In this document: positions 7,015 through 15,024 of the stretch, piece after piece
How the letters are laid out: each line of letters opens with the position of its first letter
Position numbering within the stretch: position 1 is the stretch's first letter
From: JADGAU01 sp045047105
GTDB taxonomy: Bacteria; Pseudomonadota; Gammaproteobacteria; GRL18
Direction of reading: 5' to 3'
Assembly (NCBI GenBank): GCA_045047105.1
Contig: JASFYQ010000069.1
Location: 1 to 15,681 of the forward strand
Length of the DNA: 15,681 nt
Translations under genes and position numbers: made by a program
The notes under the pieces: model-generated
What the model saw: the letters and a program-made list of their open reading frames with translations, nothing else
Database searches by the model: none
Told to the model about the DNA's origin: nothing

Positions 7015-8421
7015 ATGAGTAATTATAAAATATACCAACGCAACTATGTTGCAGAACAATTTTTTCGATTAGCCGACATCCTTAGCATTAGCATCTCCTT
7101 GTTTATTGCTCTGCAGTATATAACCCAAAGTAGCTTAGCCGAATATATGGAAATTGGCGCTATTATTATAATTATTTTTATTCTCAGTGCTGAATCACTG
7201 GGTATCTATAGACATGAGCTGAACAAAGTACGCCTTAATACATTTACTGTTATTATTAGCAGCTGTGTCATTTCTTTTTTACTTTTACTTGGTGTGGGAT
7301 ACATTAGCAATACCCTGCAAGAATACTCTCGTGAAGCAATTCTATTATGCTTTGCATTAATGCCATTTTTAATGCTTTTATGGAGAGTTATTTTTCATAA
7401 GCTGGTTAACTATATAAGTACAGACAAAAAAAAGGAAAAAGTTGCAATCCTTGGTGTCAATTTAGTTGGTAGTAGAATATCAAATGAATTGACTGAAGAA
7501 TTTTCTAAAGACTATGAACTATTAGGCTTTTATGATGATAGAACATTAGATGATGAACGCACCCAAAAACAAATGGAAGGAAAAGTATATCTGGGGCGTT
7601 TTAAAGAGGCGATTAAAGATGCAAAAAAGAAAAACATGGATATTATTTACATTGTATTACCCATGGTTGCTGAAGCACGAATAACACCAATTATTGATGA
7701 GCTTGCAGATAGTACCGTAAAAGTACATATTATTCCTGATTTCTTTGTTCGTAATCTACTGCATTTTCGTTGGCATAATGTGGGCTCATTTCTGGCCTTA
7801 AGCGTATACGATACACCCTTTTATGGTATTGATAGTTTTATTAAACGCCTGGAAGACATTGTTATCGGCTCTCTTATATTGACATTAATTTTACCCCCTA
7901 TGCTAGTTATTGCTATAGCGGTTAAAATAACTTCACCTGGCCCAGTTATTTTTAAGCAAAAGCGTTATGGTATAGGCGGTAAGGAAGTAACCGTATATAA
8001 ATTCCGTTCTATGAAAATTACTGATAATGATAGCGTTAAAGTACAACAGGCCAGTAAAAATGACTCTCGTTTAAGCCCCATTGGTAGCTTTATTCGCAGA
8101 ACTTCTCTGGACGAACTCCCCCAGTTTATAAATGTTCTACAAGGTTCAATGTCCATTGTTGGCCCTCGCCCACATGCGATTGTTCACAATGAATATTACC
8201 GCAAAGAAATAGAGGGGTATATGCTTCGTCATATGGTTAAACCTGGCATTACTGGCTGGGCACAGGTTAATGGCTATAGAGGTGAGACAAAAGAGTTATA
8301 TAAAATGGAAAAGCGTGTTGAATATGACTTATTTTATATTCGTAACTGGTCAATTTTTTTTGATATGAAAATTATCTTTATGACTATATTTAAGGGCTTT
8401 ATAAATAAAAATGCTTATTAA
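7015..8421 (+). CDS. Polyprenyl-phosphate glycosyl-1-phosphate transferase, copy 2 (WcaJ/EpsB-like)
   Basis: A 468-residue membrane protein homologous to the gene 20 bases upstream; both end in FKGFINKNAY. Membrane helices occupy about 15-130. The soluble Rossmann-like domain includes VAILGVNLVGSR (143-154) and GFYDDR (171-176), and a re-entrant or membrane segment lies at about 278-305. The catalytic domain carries KFRSM (329-333), TSLDELPQF (363-371), VGPRPHA (382-388), PGITGWAQVNG (410-420) and Y437-D438. Counting by hand over the last 88 residues, 69 are identical to copy 1, while synonymous positions differ widely, so this is an old duplication rather than a recent one. The motifs match undecaprenyl-phosphate glucose phosphotransferases that start colanic-acid-like or methanolan-like EPS. 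It is probably co-transcribed with copy 1. No good ribosome site is seen before ATG 7015. Confidence 0.92.
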   Translation: MSNYKIYQRNYVAEQFFRLADILSISISLFIALQYITQSSLAEYMEIGAIIIIIFILSAESLGIYRHELNKVRLNTFTVIISSCVISFLLLLGVGYISNTLQEYSREAILLCFALMPFLMLLWRVIFHKLVNYISTDKKKEKVAILGVNLVGSRISNELTEEFSKDYELLGFYDDRTLDDERTQKQMEGKVYLGRFKEAIKDAKKKNMDIIYIVLPMVAEARITPIIDELADSTVKVHIIPDFFVRNLLHFRWHNVGSFLALSVYDTPFYGIDSFIKRLEDIVIGSLILTLILPPMLVIAIAVKITSPGPVIFKQKRYGIGGKEVTVYKFRSMKITDNDSVKVQQASKNDSRLSPIGSFIRRTSLDELPQFINVLQGSMSIVGPRPHAIVHNEYYRKEIEGYMLRHMVKPGITGWAQVNGYRGETKELYKMEKRVEYDLFYIRNWSIFFDMKIIFMTIFKGFINKNAY

Positions 8422-8481
8422 ACCACTTCTCAATAATTATAAGAAATACCTACAAACATCCTGAGTTTAAATTAAAGATAA

Positions 8482-9144
8482 CTAAAAAATTAATTTTTTA
8501 AGAATATGTCCAACTAACTCATGTTGCTTTTTAGTTTTTGTTTTATGAAAAATAAAACTTAAATAACCTCTTACCGTGCTGTATTTAAGCTCTAAATCAT
8601 CGGCTATATCTTCAAGAGATAGTCCATTAATTAAGCCATTACAAATCTGTGCCTCACTTTCATTTAATTTAAATAATTTTCTAATTTCATATTGTAAGCC
8701 AAAATGATTAGTTTTTGCATTTAAAGCAGAATTATTTTTTATAATTAATTCCGTTCTGTTTTGTTTTGCCAATTTTAAGTGAATAGCAATACGCTGGACA
8801 TCAACCTGTGGACGAAATGGTTTGACGATATAATCAACAGCCCCAATTCTTAGACCTTTTGCTTCATCTTTTTCCTTATTTTTTGAAGTCAAAAAAATAA
8901 TGGGGATATAAGCTGTTTGAGGGTTTAGCTTCAACTGCTGACAAACTTTATAACCATTCATTTTAGGCATGATAATGTCTAATAGAATTAAGTCCGGCTC
9001 ATTAATAATTGCTGCCTCTAAAACTTCTTTTCCCTCAGGTACTTCAATAACTGAATAATTTGCTTCTAATATATTAGTTAATAAACGAATATTGATAACT
9101 TCATCATCAACAATCATAATTTTATTTTTTTTATTATTGCTCAC
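8482..9144 (-). CDS. Response regulator, receiver + LuxR-type HTH
   Basis: A 220-residue response regulator. The receiver domain (about 8-125) has the acidic pair D13-D14, the phospho-acceptor D56 in LLLDIIMP, T86 in FLTS and K108 in VKPF, so all switch residues are present. A short linker leads to a C-terminal LuxR/NarL-type helix-turn-helix (about 155-218) with a LNESEAQICNGLINGLSLEDIA scanning helix region and an S-T-V-R-G-Y-L recognition helix. It should bind DNA when phosphorylated; targets are unknown, but the flanking EPS genes are natural candidates. The start is GTG at 9144, with GGA and AGAAG sequences 5-9 bases upstream. It follows the hybrid kinase by 17 bases, so the two form an operon and a likely cognate pair. 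The gene converges on the second glycosyltransferase gene across 60 bases with no clear terminator. Confidence 0.9.
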   Translation of the reverse strand: MSNNKKNKIMIVDDEVINIRLLTNILEANYSVIEVPEGKEVLEAAIINEPDLILLDIIMPKMNGYKVCQQLKLNPQTAYIPIIFLTSKNKEKDEAKGLRIGAVDYIVKPFRPQVDVQRIAIHLKLAKQNRTELIIKNNSALNAKTNHFGLQYEIRKLFKLNESEAQICNGLINGLSLEDIADDLELKYSTVRGYLSFIFHKTKTKKQHELVGHILKKLIF

Positions 9145-9161
9145 TTACTTCTATCCAAAAA

Positions 9162-11489
9162 TCATTGATTAAAATTATTAGCCAAATTTTGTCTACTTCC
9201 AATTTCGCTGAGACTAGTTTGTAATACTTTTACACAATAATTAAATTGCTGTAATTTTTTATTCAGAGAATTTTCTCTACTATTTATATCGCTAAATTCC
9301 CCATTATCCTCATATTGCTCTAGAACATCAAGCAATTCTGCACAAGCTTGAGATAACTCTTTAGCTCCAAGGTTGCCAGAAAGCCCTTTAAAATTGTGTA
9401 CAACATCATATGCTTGCTCAATTTTAGCAATTTCAGATGTATTTCTTGTTAATAAACAATCAACCAAAATAGCATCTTGATCTAAACGTTGTTTAAATGT
9501 TTCTAATAAACTAAAATACAATTTTTTATTATTTGCAATATTTTGTAAACCAGTATTCAAATTAATACCTTCTATAGTAGTTAAATTATTTTCCTCTAAA
9601 TAGCTCTTAATATCATCATTGTCATAGTCTGAAATTGAAGCTATAGTGGTAGCATGATCCTGATTAACTTTAACTGCAACTTTTAACCACTTATATAAGG
9701 TATAAAAAAATATTTCTAATCTAAACGGTTTACTAATATAGTCGTTCATGCCTTTTGCTAACATATTTTCCTTATCACCCAGCATGGCATGGGCAGTCAT
9801 GGCAATAATTATAATATCAGACAAATATTGATTACTGCGAATAATTCGAGTGGTTTCATAACCATCCATTTCAGGCATTTGAATATCCATTAACACTAAA
9901 TCAAAATTTTGTTGTTGTAAAAGTTCTATTGCCTTTTTACCATTATCCACAGCTGTTACAGCAATTCCCCAACTGGGCAATATTGATTTAACAAGTTCTT
10001 GGTTAATATCACAATCCTCAACTAAAAGAATAGATGCTCCAGAGATATTTTTAATTAATGCCTCTGGGGGGTTAAATGCAATCTCAGTTTGTTGAGCTGT
10101 TAAGGTATCATCGTTATAAATAAGAGGTAAAATAAAAGACAAATTAAATGAAAAACAGGTTCCTTGATTTATGCTGCTCTGGACATAAATTTCTCCGCCC
10201 ATTTGTTCAATTAAATTTTTACATATTGTTAGGCCTAATCCGGTACCAGAATAGTTTCGAGAGTGCTTAATATCCGTTTGGTAAAAACTATCAAAAATAA
10301 ACTTAATTTGCTCTTGTTTTATACCAATTCCTGTATCACATATTTCAAATTTAATAGTAATTATTTTATCATCTGATTTTAATTTTTTAACGACCAGAGA
10401 AACATGACCCCGATGCGTAAATTTAATTGCATTTGAAAAAAAATTAGTTAATAACTGAGTAACTCGCAAAGGATCTCCGATAAGTTTTCCTGGAACATCT
10501 TTAGCTATATCATAAATGAGCTCTATACTCTTTTGTTCGGCTTTTTGTAACGTTAATTCACAGACTTGATGTACAACTTCAATAAGATTAAAAGGAATAC
10601 TTTCTAATTTTAATTTTTTTTCCTGTATTTTTGAGCTATCAAGAATATCATTAATAAGCCCCAATAAAATTTCACTGGAAGTATAAATCTTATGTAAATA
10701 ATTCTTTTGCTGTACATTTTCAACATTCATATAAGCTAAACGGGAAAAACCGAGTATTGCATTTATTGGTGTGCGAATTTCATGGCTCATATTTGCTAAA
10801 AAAGCAGATTTGGCATTATTGGCTTTATCCGCTTCCTGCCTGGCATACTCCACCGCTTCTCGTTGTTTAATACCGTCTTTCATATAAGAATAAAGTGCTC
10901 TAGAACCGCTATAAACAACAGATGTATAAAGAATAGTTAAAATAGCCACAAAAAAATAAATAGATTCTCCCGCATATATTAAGGCAAAAAATTGCATAAT
11001 CATCATTGGAAAAGTATAAGCAATATACAAGTGCTGAACAGAACTTAAGGTAGCGATAGCTCCACTAGATAGGCCCAGAATTAAAACCAGAGTAAAAAAT
11101 ACGTATGCTACCGGTGCATAAATAACAACCATCCACATAGCCATTCCCCATAGCACACTGCTACAGAATATTAATAGACTAATTATCCTCAGATAGTAAT
11201 AAACCTTTTCAGCTTTACTATTAATATGATTAGCTGTTCTTTCAGCTAGACTTTGTTTTAATTTGGCAAAAAAATAAGTTCTCACAACAATATAAGAACT
11301 ATGCAGAATAAACCAAATAAGCAAATACATATCTGGTACGGATTGAAAAACAGCTCCAACAAAAACTAGCATTGAAAAAAAATTAGCAAATGCAGATTTT
11401 CTTTCTGCATTGGTTACTATTTTTATTAGTTCAAGAGGGTATTGAGTTAATTTGTAATGCTCTAAATTTATGACATTTAAAAATTTCAT
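9162..11489 (-). CDS. Hybrid sensor histidine kinase with receiver and HPt domains
   Basis: A 775-residue inner-membrane kinase. The N-terminus (about 35-200) holds some six hydrophobic helices with only short loops and no large periplasmic domain, so it may sense within the membrane. A coiled linker (205-230) leads to HisKA with H236 in SHEIRTP, and then the ATPase domain with N353 (N-box), DTGIG (385-389) and GTGLGL (415-420). A receiver domain at about 485-600 has D535 in LVLMDIQMP, T565 and K587. A C-terminal HPt domain has H698 in VVHNFKGLSGN. The parts allow His-Asp-His-Asp transfer ending on D56 of the regulator encoded 17 bases downstream. The layout resembles BarA/TorS-type hybrids, but the sensor part gives no ligand clue. 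ATG 11489 has no clear ribosome site; the inverted repeat TGATTA-6-TAATCA (11509-11526) lies just upstream. Confidence 0.92.
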   Translation of the reverse strand: MKFLNVINLEHYKLTQYPLELIKIVTNAERKSAFANFFSMLVFVGAVFQSVPDMYLLIWFILHSSYIVVRTYFFAKLKQSLAERTANHINSKAEKVYYYLRIISLLIFCSSVLWGMAMWMVVIYAPVAYVFFTLVLILGLSSGAIATLSSVQHLYIAYTFPMMIMQFFALIYAGESIYFFVAILTILYTSVVYSGSRALYSYMKDGIKQREAVEYARQEADKANNAKSAFLANMSHEIRTPINAILGFSRLAYMNVENVQQKNYLHKIYTSSEILLGLINDILDSSKIQEKKLKLESIPFNLIEVVHQVCELTLQKAEQKSIELIYDIAKDVPGKLIGDPLRVTQLLTNFFSNAIKFTHRGHVSLVVKKLKSDDKIITIKFEICDTGIGIKQEQIKFIFDSFYQTDIKHSRNYSGTGLGLTICKNLIEQMGGEIYVQSSINQGTCFSFNLSFILPLIYNDDTLTAQQTEIAFNPPEALIKNISGASILLVEDCDINQELVKSILPSWGIAVTAVDNGKKAIELLQQQNFDLVLMDIQMPEMDGYETTRIIRSNQYLSDIIIIAMTAHAMLGDKENMLAKGMNDYISKPFRLEIFFYTLYKWLKVAVKVNQDHATTIASISDYDNDDIKSYLEENNLTTIEGINLNTGLQNIANNKKLYFSLLETFKQRLDQDAILVDCLLTRNTSEIAKIEQAYDVVHNFKGLSGNLGAKELSQACAELLDVLEQYEDNGEFSDINSRENSLNKKLQQFNYCVKVLQTSLSEIGSRQNLANNFNQ

Positions 11490-11508
11490 TATGGCAAATT
11501 ACTATAAC

Positions 11509-11526
11509 TGATTAGGATATTAATCA
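11509..11526. promoter_or_regulatory. Short inverted repeat upstream of hybrid kinase gene
   Basis: TGATTA and TAATCA form perfect 6-bp arms around a 6-base spacer, 20 bases before the kinase start. The size and position suit an operator, but in AT-rich DNA a repeat this short can arise by chance. No bound protein can be named. Confidence 0.25.
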
Positions 11527-11528
11527 AA

Positions 11529-11558
11529 TTATCACAAAATTACTAAATAAGGTATAAA
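11529..11558 (+). promoter_or_regulatory. Possible sigma-70 promoter for the PAS-GGDEF gene
   Basis: TTATCA (11529-11534) and TATAAA (11553-11558) are separated by 18 bases and match the -35 and -10 consensus at 4 and 5 of 6 positions. Transcription would begin near 11565 and give a leader of about 60 bases containing the 11592-11607 palindrome. AT-rich background makes such matches common, so this is tentative. Confidence 0.3.
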
Positions 11559-11591
11559 AAATCGATAAATGCACTAAAAAAAATGACTAAT

Positions 11592-11607
11592 AACATCATT
11601 TGATGTT
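11592..11607. promoter_or_regulatory. Palindrome AACATCA-TT-TGATGTT before the PAS-GGDEF gene
   Basis: Perfect 7-bp arms surround a 2-base centre and end 18 bases before the ATG at 11626. The tiny centre makes an RNA hairpin unlikely, so a dimeric repressor or activator site is the better reading. If the promoter proposed at 11529-11558 is right, binding here would be downstream of it and would tend to repress. Confidence 0.35.
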
Positions 11608-11625
11608 GTTAATTTTTAATTATCC

Positions 11626-12639
11626 ATGCTAGTATTAATTTATTTTTATAATGGATATAGTACCTCACAAATGGACAAAGCAAAACTTCCTGGCACTACT
11701 AGATTTATCTCTGAACTCCCTAATGCACATTTTTTACAAAATGTAATCGATAGTATAGAGGAATGCATTTTAGTTTTAGATATAAACAAAAATGTGTTAT
11801 TAAAAAACAAAACATTTAAGAGTAAATTAAAACCTACCAATAAAAATTTTTTAGGTAAGTATAAATGCCATGAACTCTTTGAGGGACAAAATTTCCCTTG
11901 TAATAGTAATCAAAATATATGCCCTTTTGATGAAGTATTACGCACCAAAAAGCCAACAAAAACAATCCACCATTATGGTGATGATAATTTTAAATGTAAA
12001 TATATTGAGCTATCAATAACCCCACTATACGACCAGGATAATAATATCTACGGTTTTGTTGAATCACGTAGAGATATTAGTGAGCATATACATCTTAATG
12101 AAAAGTTAAAAGAAAAAGAACTCGCTCTTTATGAGCTTGCTCACAAAGATATTTTAACTAATTTACCCAATCGACGTTTTTTTATGAAGCAACTTGAAAA
12201 AGCGCTAAAAAATGCTCAGTTAAAACAAACACAACTAGCCATTTTATTTATTGATTTAGATAATTTTAAAAAAATTAATGATGAGTTGGGCCACCAAATT
12301 GGTGATGAAGTACTGAGCATTACTGCTAAACGTTTAAAACGTATTATTCGCAAGAATGATCTGCTAGCAAGACTGGGAGGGGATGAGTTTGTTATTTTAG
12401 TTGAATCATTAAAAAAGGCCGAAAATGCAGCCCTGCTAGCCCAAAATATTATTAATAATCAGAACCATACAATCAATATAAAACACCATCACATTAAAAT
12501 TAAAAGTAGCATTGGTATAAGTATTTACCCCAATCACGGTGGCTGCATCGAGGTATTATTAAATAATGCTGATCGCGCCATGTATCAGGCAAAACAATTT
12601 GGTCGAAATACCTTTTGCCTATATAGTCCCCCACAATAG
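11626..12639 (+). CDS. PAS-GGDEF diguanylate cyclase with Cys-containing PAS domain
   Basis: A 337-residue soluble protein. A PAS domain (about 36-155) is joined by a short coiled helix (156-172) to a GGDEF domain (173-335). The cyclase features are complete: LTNLPNRR (177-184), the FIDLDNFKKINDELGH metal/nucleotide region (208-223), GGDEF (251-255) and an RKND inhibitory site (242-245) five residues before it. It should make c-di-GMP from GTP with product inhibition. The PAS domain carries a C81-(10)-C92-(6)-C99-P-F pattern, seen in a subset of PAS sensors and possibly able to bind a metal or respond to redox. The start is uncertain: the first 15 residues after ATG 11626 are hydrophobic and unlike the rest, and M16 (11671) is an alternative. 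It stands alone on the plus strand, diverging from the kinase and converging on fcl with a 9-base gap. Confidence 0.9.
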   Translation: MLVLIYFYNGYSTSQMDKAKLPGTTRFISELPNAHFLQNVIDSIEECILVLDINKNVLLKNKTFKSKLKPTNKNFLGKYKCHELFEGQNFPCNSNQNICPFDEVLRTKKPTKTIHHYGDDNFKCKYIELSITPLYDQDNNIYGFVESRRDISEHIHLNEKLKEKELALYELAHKDILTNLPNRRFFMKQLEKALKNAQLKQTQLAILFIDLDNFKKINDELGHQIGDEVLSITAKRLKRIIRKNDLLARLGGDEFVILVESLKKAENAALLAQNIINNQNHTINIKHHHIKIKSSIGISIYPNHGGCIEVLLNNADRAMYQAKQFGRNTFCLYSPPQ

Positions 12640-12648
12640 CGAATAAAA

Positions 12649-13617
12649 TTAACGACTAACTATTTTGGATTGTTTTAAAAACCATTCATAAGTAGTTATT
12701 AGTCCCGCTTCCAGGCCAATTTTAGCTTTCCAGCCTAGCGCATTAATACGAGATACATCCATTAATTTACGCATTGAACCATCCGGTTTTGAGCTATCAA
12801 ACACCAACTCCCCCTTAAAACCCACAACCTTTTTAATCATTTCAGCCATTTCTTTAATACTACAATCAACTCCCGTGCCTACATTAATATGAGATAACAT
12901 TACCTGGGTATTATTGGAATAGCTTTGTTTATCCAGATTTATAATATGTAAACATGCACTGGCCATATCATCTACATGCAAAAATTCGCGTAATGGTTTA
13001 CCACTTCCCCACACTTTTACTTTACTATCAGCATTTATTTTAGCTTCATGAAAACGTTGTATTAGAGCAGGAATAACATGTGAATTCTCGGGGTGAAAAT
13101 TATCACCAATACCATACAAGTTTGTTGGCATAACAGAACGATAGTCTGTTCCATATTGACGGTTATAGGACTCACATAACTTGATACCTGCAATTTTAGC
13201 AATAGCATAAGGCTCATTAGTAGGTTCTAAAATATCGGTCAATAATGCCTCTTCGCGCATAGGCTGTTGCACTGCTCGAGGGTATATACATGAGCTGCCT
13301 AAAAATAATAATCGGGTAACGTTATTGTGATATGCCGCATTAATTATATTAGACTGAATCATTAAATTTTTATAAATAAATTCAGCCGGGAAAGTATTAT
13401 TGGCATGAATACCTCCAACTTTTGCAGCAGCAAGAAAAACATAATCTGGTTTTTCTATAGCAAAAAAATCATTAACCTGTGCCTGGTTAACCAGATCTAA
13501 CTCACTATGGGCTCTAAAAATAAAGCGGCAATAACCTTGTGCTTTTAGTTGCCGAACAATTGCCGAGCCAACTAACCCCCTGTGCCCCGCAATATAAATT
13601 TTACTGTCTTTTTCCAA
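12649..13617 (-). CDS. fcl: GDP-L-fucose synthase
   Basis: A 322-residue SDR-family enzyme (also called WcaG) that epimerises and reduces GDP-4-keto-6-deoxymannose to GDP-L-fucose with NADPH. The N-terminal Rossmann motif is AGHRGLVGSA (10-19). The active-site region GSSCIYPR (107-114) carries the Ser and Cys expected from E. coli Fcl, followed by YAIAK (137-141) with catalytic Tyr and Lys, H180 in N-S-H-V-I-P, and EFLHVDDMA (211-219). The length is normal. The start is TTG at 13617: no ATG lies between it and the conserved KIYIAGHRG, and GAGAA precedes it by about 8 bases. It follows gmd by 40 bases, the usual order for this pathway, so the pair supplies GDP-fucose to the neighbouring EPS genes. 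All key residues are intact. Confidence 0.95.
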   Translation of the reverse strand: MEKDSKIYIAGHRGLVGSAIVRQLKAQGYCRFIFRAHSELDLVNQAQVNDFFAIEKPDYVFLAAAKVGGIHANNTFPAEFIYKNLMIQSNIINAAYHNNVTRLLFLGSSCIYPRAVQQPMREEALLTDILEPTNEPYAIAKIAGIKLCESYNRQYGTDYRSVMPTNLYGIGDNFHPENSHVIPALIQRFHEAKINADSKVKVWGSGKPLREFLHVDDMASACLHIINLDKQSYSNNTQVMLSHINVGTGVDCSIKEMAEMIKKVVGFKGELVFDSSKPDGSMRKLMDVSRINALGWKAKIGLEAGLITTYEWFLKQSKIVSR

Positions 13618-13657
13618 TTTTTAATTCTCAATTGTAATTCGTGGCTAAAGTTGATAT

Positions 13658-14746
13658 TTATTCATTATAATCAAATGCTTTAAAACCATGTTTTTTTACC
13701 AACTCGTCTCGCCTGGCTAAATTAACATCATTTTCCATCATTTCATGAACCATTTCTTTTAGCGTTATTTTGGGCTCCCAGCCTAATTTCTCTTTAGCTT
13801 TACTTGCATCCCCTAACAAAGTTTCTACCTCAGTAGGACGAAAATACCTGGAATCTACTGCAACAATCATTTTTCCTGATTGTTCATCATAGCCTTTTTC
13901 ATCTATGCCCTCTCCTTCCCAGCTGATTTTTTTACCCAAATGATCCCAGGCAAAATTTACAAATTCACGTACAGAATATTGTATTCCCGTTGCAATGCAA
14001 AAATCATCGGGTTCATCCTGTTGTAGCATTAACCATTGCATTTCTATATAGTCCTGAGCATGACCCCAGTCACGTTTTGAATCCATATTACCCAAAAACA
14101 AAGTATCCTGTAAGCCTAAATGAATCCGCGCTAAAGCTCGGGTAATTTTACGAGTTACAAAAGTCTCTCCTCGTACAGGCGATTCATGGTTAAATAAAAT
14201 CCCATTACAGGCATACATGCCATAAGCTTCTCGATAATTTATGGTAATCCAGTAGGCATATAATTTTGCCGCTGCATAGGGAGAGCGAGGATAAAACGGC
14301 GTAGATTCTTTTTGAGGTGTTTCTTGCACCTCTCCAAATAATTCAGATGTAGATGCCTGGTAATAACGTGTCTTTTTTTCTAAACCAGAAATTCGAATAG
14401 CTTCTAAAATTCGTAACGCACCTAAACCAACTGTATCTGCTGTATACTCAGGGGATTCAAATGATACAGCTACATGGCTTTGAGCTCCCAGATTATAAAT
14501 TTCATCAGGTTCTATGCTCTGGATAATCCGCACCAGACTCATTGAATCGGATAAATCACCATAGTGCAAAATAAGCTTTCTACCCATTTCATGCGGGTCT
14601 TGGTAGAGGTGGTCAATCCGATCCGTATTAAATGAGGATGAACGTCGTTTAATACCATGGACTTCATAACCTTTTTTTAATAAAAATTCTGCAAGATAAG
14701 CTCCGTCCTGACCAGTAATTCCAGTTATTAATGCTACTTTTGACAT
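13658..14746 (-). CDS. gmd: GDP-mannose 4,6-dehydratase
   Basis: A 362-residue cytoplasmic SDR enzyme that converts GDP-D-mannose to GDP-4-keto-6-deoxy-D-mannose, the first step to GDP-L-fucose (and other deoxysugars). It has the NADP-binding GITGQDGAYLAE (9-20), the catalytic STSELFGEV segment (132-140) with T133 and E135, YAAAK (157-161), the NHESPVRGETFVTRKITR block (186-203) and DWGHAQDY (226-233). Length and motifs match typical bacterial Gmd throughout. The ATG at 14746 has the best ribosome site in the window, GAGGA 4 bases upstream (14751-14755). It is first of the gmd-fcl operon and diverges from the haem-sensor gene. Nothing looks degraded. Confidence 0.97.
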   Translation of the reverse strand: MSKVALITGITGQDGAYLAEFLLKKGYEVHGIKRRSSSFNTDRIDHLYQDPHEMGRKLILHYGDLSDSMSLVRIIQSIEPDEIYNLGAQSHVAVSFESPEYTADTVGLGALRILEAIRISGLEKKTRYYQASTSELFGEVQETPQKESTPFYPRSPYAAAKLYAYWITINYREAYGMYACNGILFNHESPVRGETFVTRKITRALARIHLGLQDTLFLGNMDSKRDWGHAQDYIEMQWLMLQQDEPDDFCIATGIQYSVREFVNFAWDHLGKKISWEGEGIDEKGYDEQSGKMIVAVDSRYFRPTEVETLLGDASKAKEKLGWEPKITLKEMVHEMMENDVNLARRDELVKKHGFKAFDYNE

Positions 14747-15024
14747 TTTTTCCTCAATATATTAAGTACAAAATTTTTTAACTTGGTAATAAAATATAAT
14801 TTTCAAGTAGGAATTTTACCATAGATGTTTCATACAAATTTAGGTATACAAAAAAAACTTCAATTTTAATTATTAACCAAGTATTTTAATAAGAAAATAA
14901 CAAGCAATTTATCAACTAACTAACGACATACGAGCGTGAAAAATTTACATATATATTGTAATTTATTTTTATTCGTATATAGTTGTAAGCTATATTTTTA
15001 AAATAAAAAATAGCAGCTATAATC
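14747..15024. other. AT-rich divergent intergenic region (gmd / haem sensor)
   Basis: These 278 bases separate two divergent genes and must hold promoters for both. The region is almost all A/T with several A and T runs. I see the gmd ribosome site at its left end and an ATATAG-7-CTATAT inverted repeat at 14977-14995, 29 bases before the sensor start, which could be an operator. I could not pick a -35/-10 pair with confidence for either direction, and saw no open frame of note. Confidence 0.5.

Noticed and set aside
8422..8481. Intrinsic terminator between the convergent initiating transferase and response regulator genes
   Set aside because: Only 4-bp complementary stretches were found and no GC stem followed by a T-run.
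8483..8500. 18-bp perfect palindrome TAAAAAATTAATTTTTTA at the end of the response regulator gene, considered as a bidirectional terminator
   Set aside because: It is all A/T with no loop, lies within the last codons (K-K-L-I-F-stop), and would make a very weak hairpin; low-complexity sequence explains it.
14781..14882. Inverted pair ACTTGGT (14781-14787) and ACCAAGT (14876-14882) in the gmd upstream region
   Set aside because: Only 7 bases, 88 bases apart; expected by chance in a region of this size and composition.
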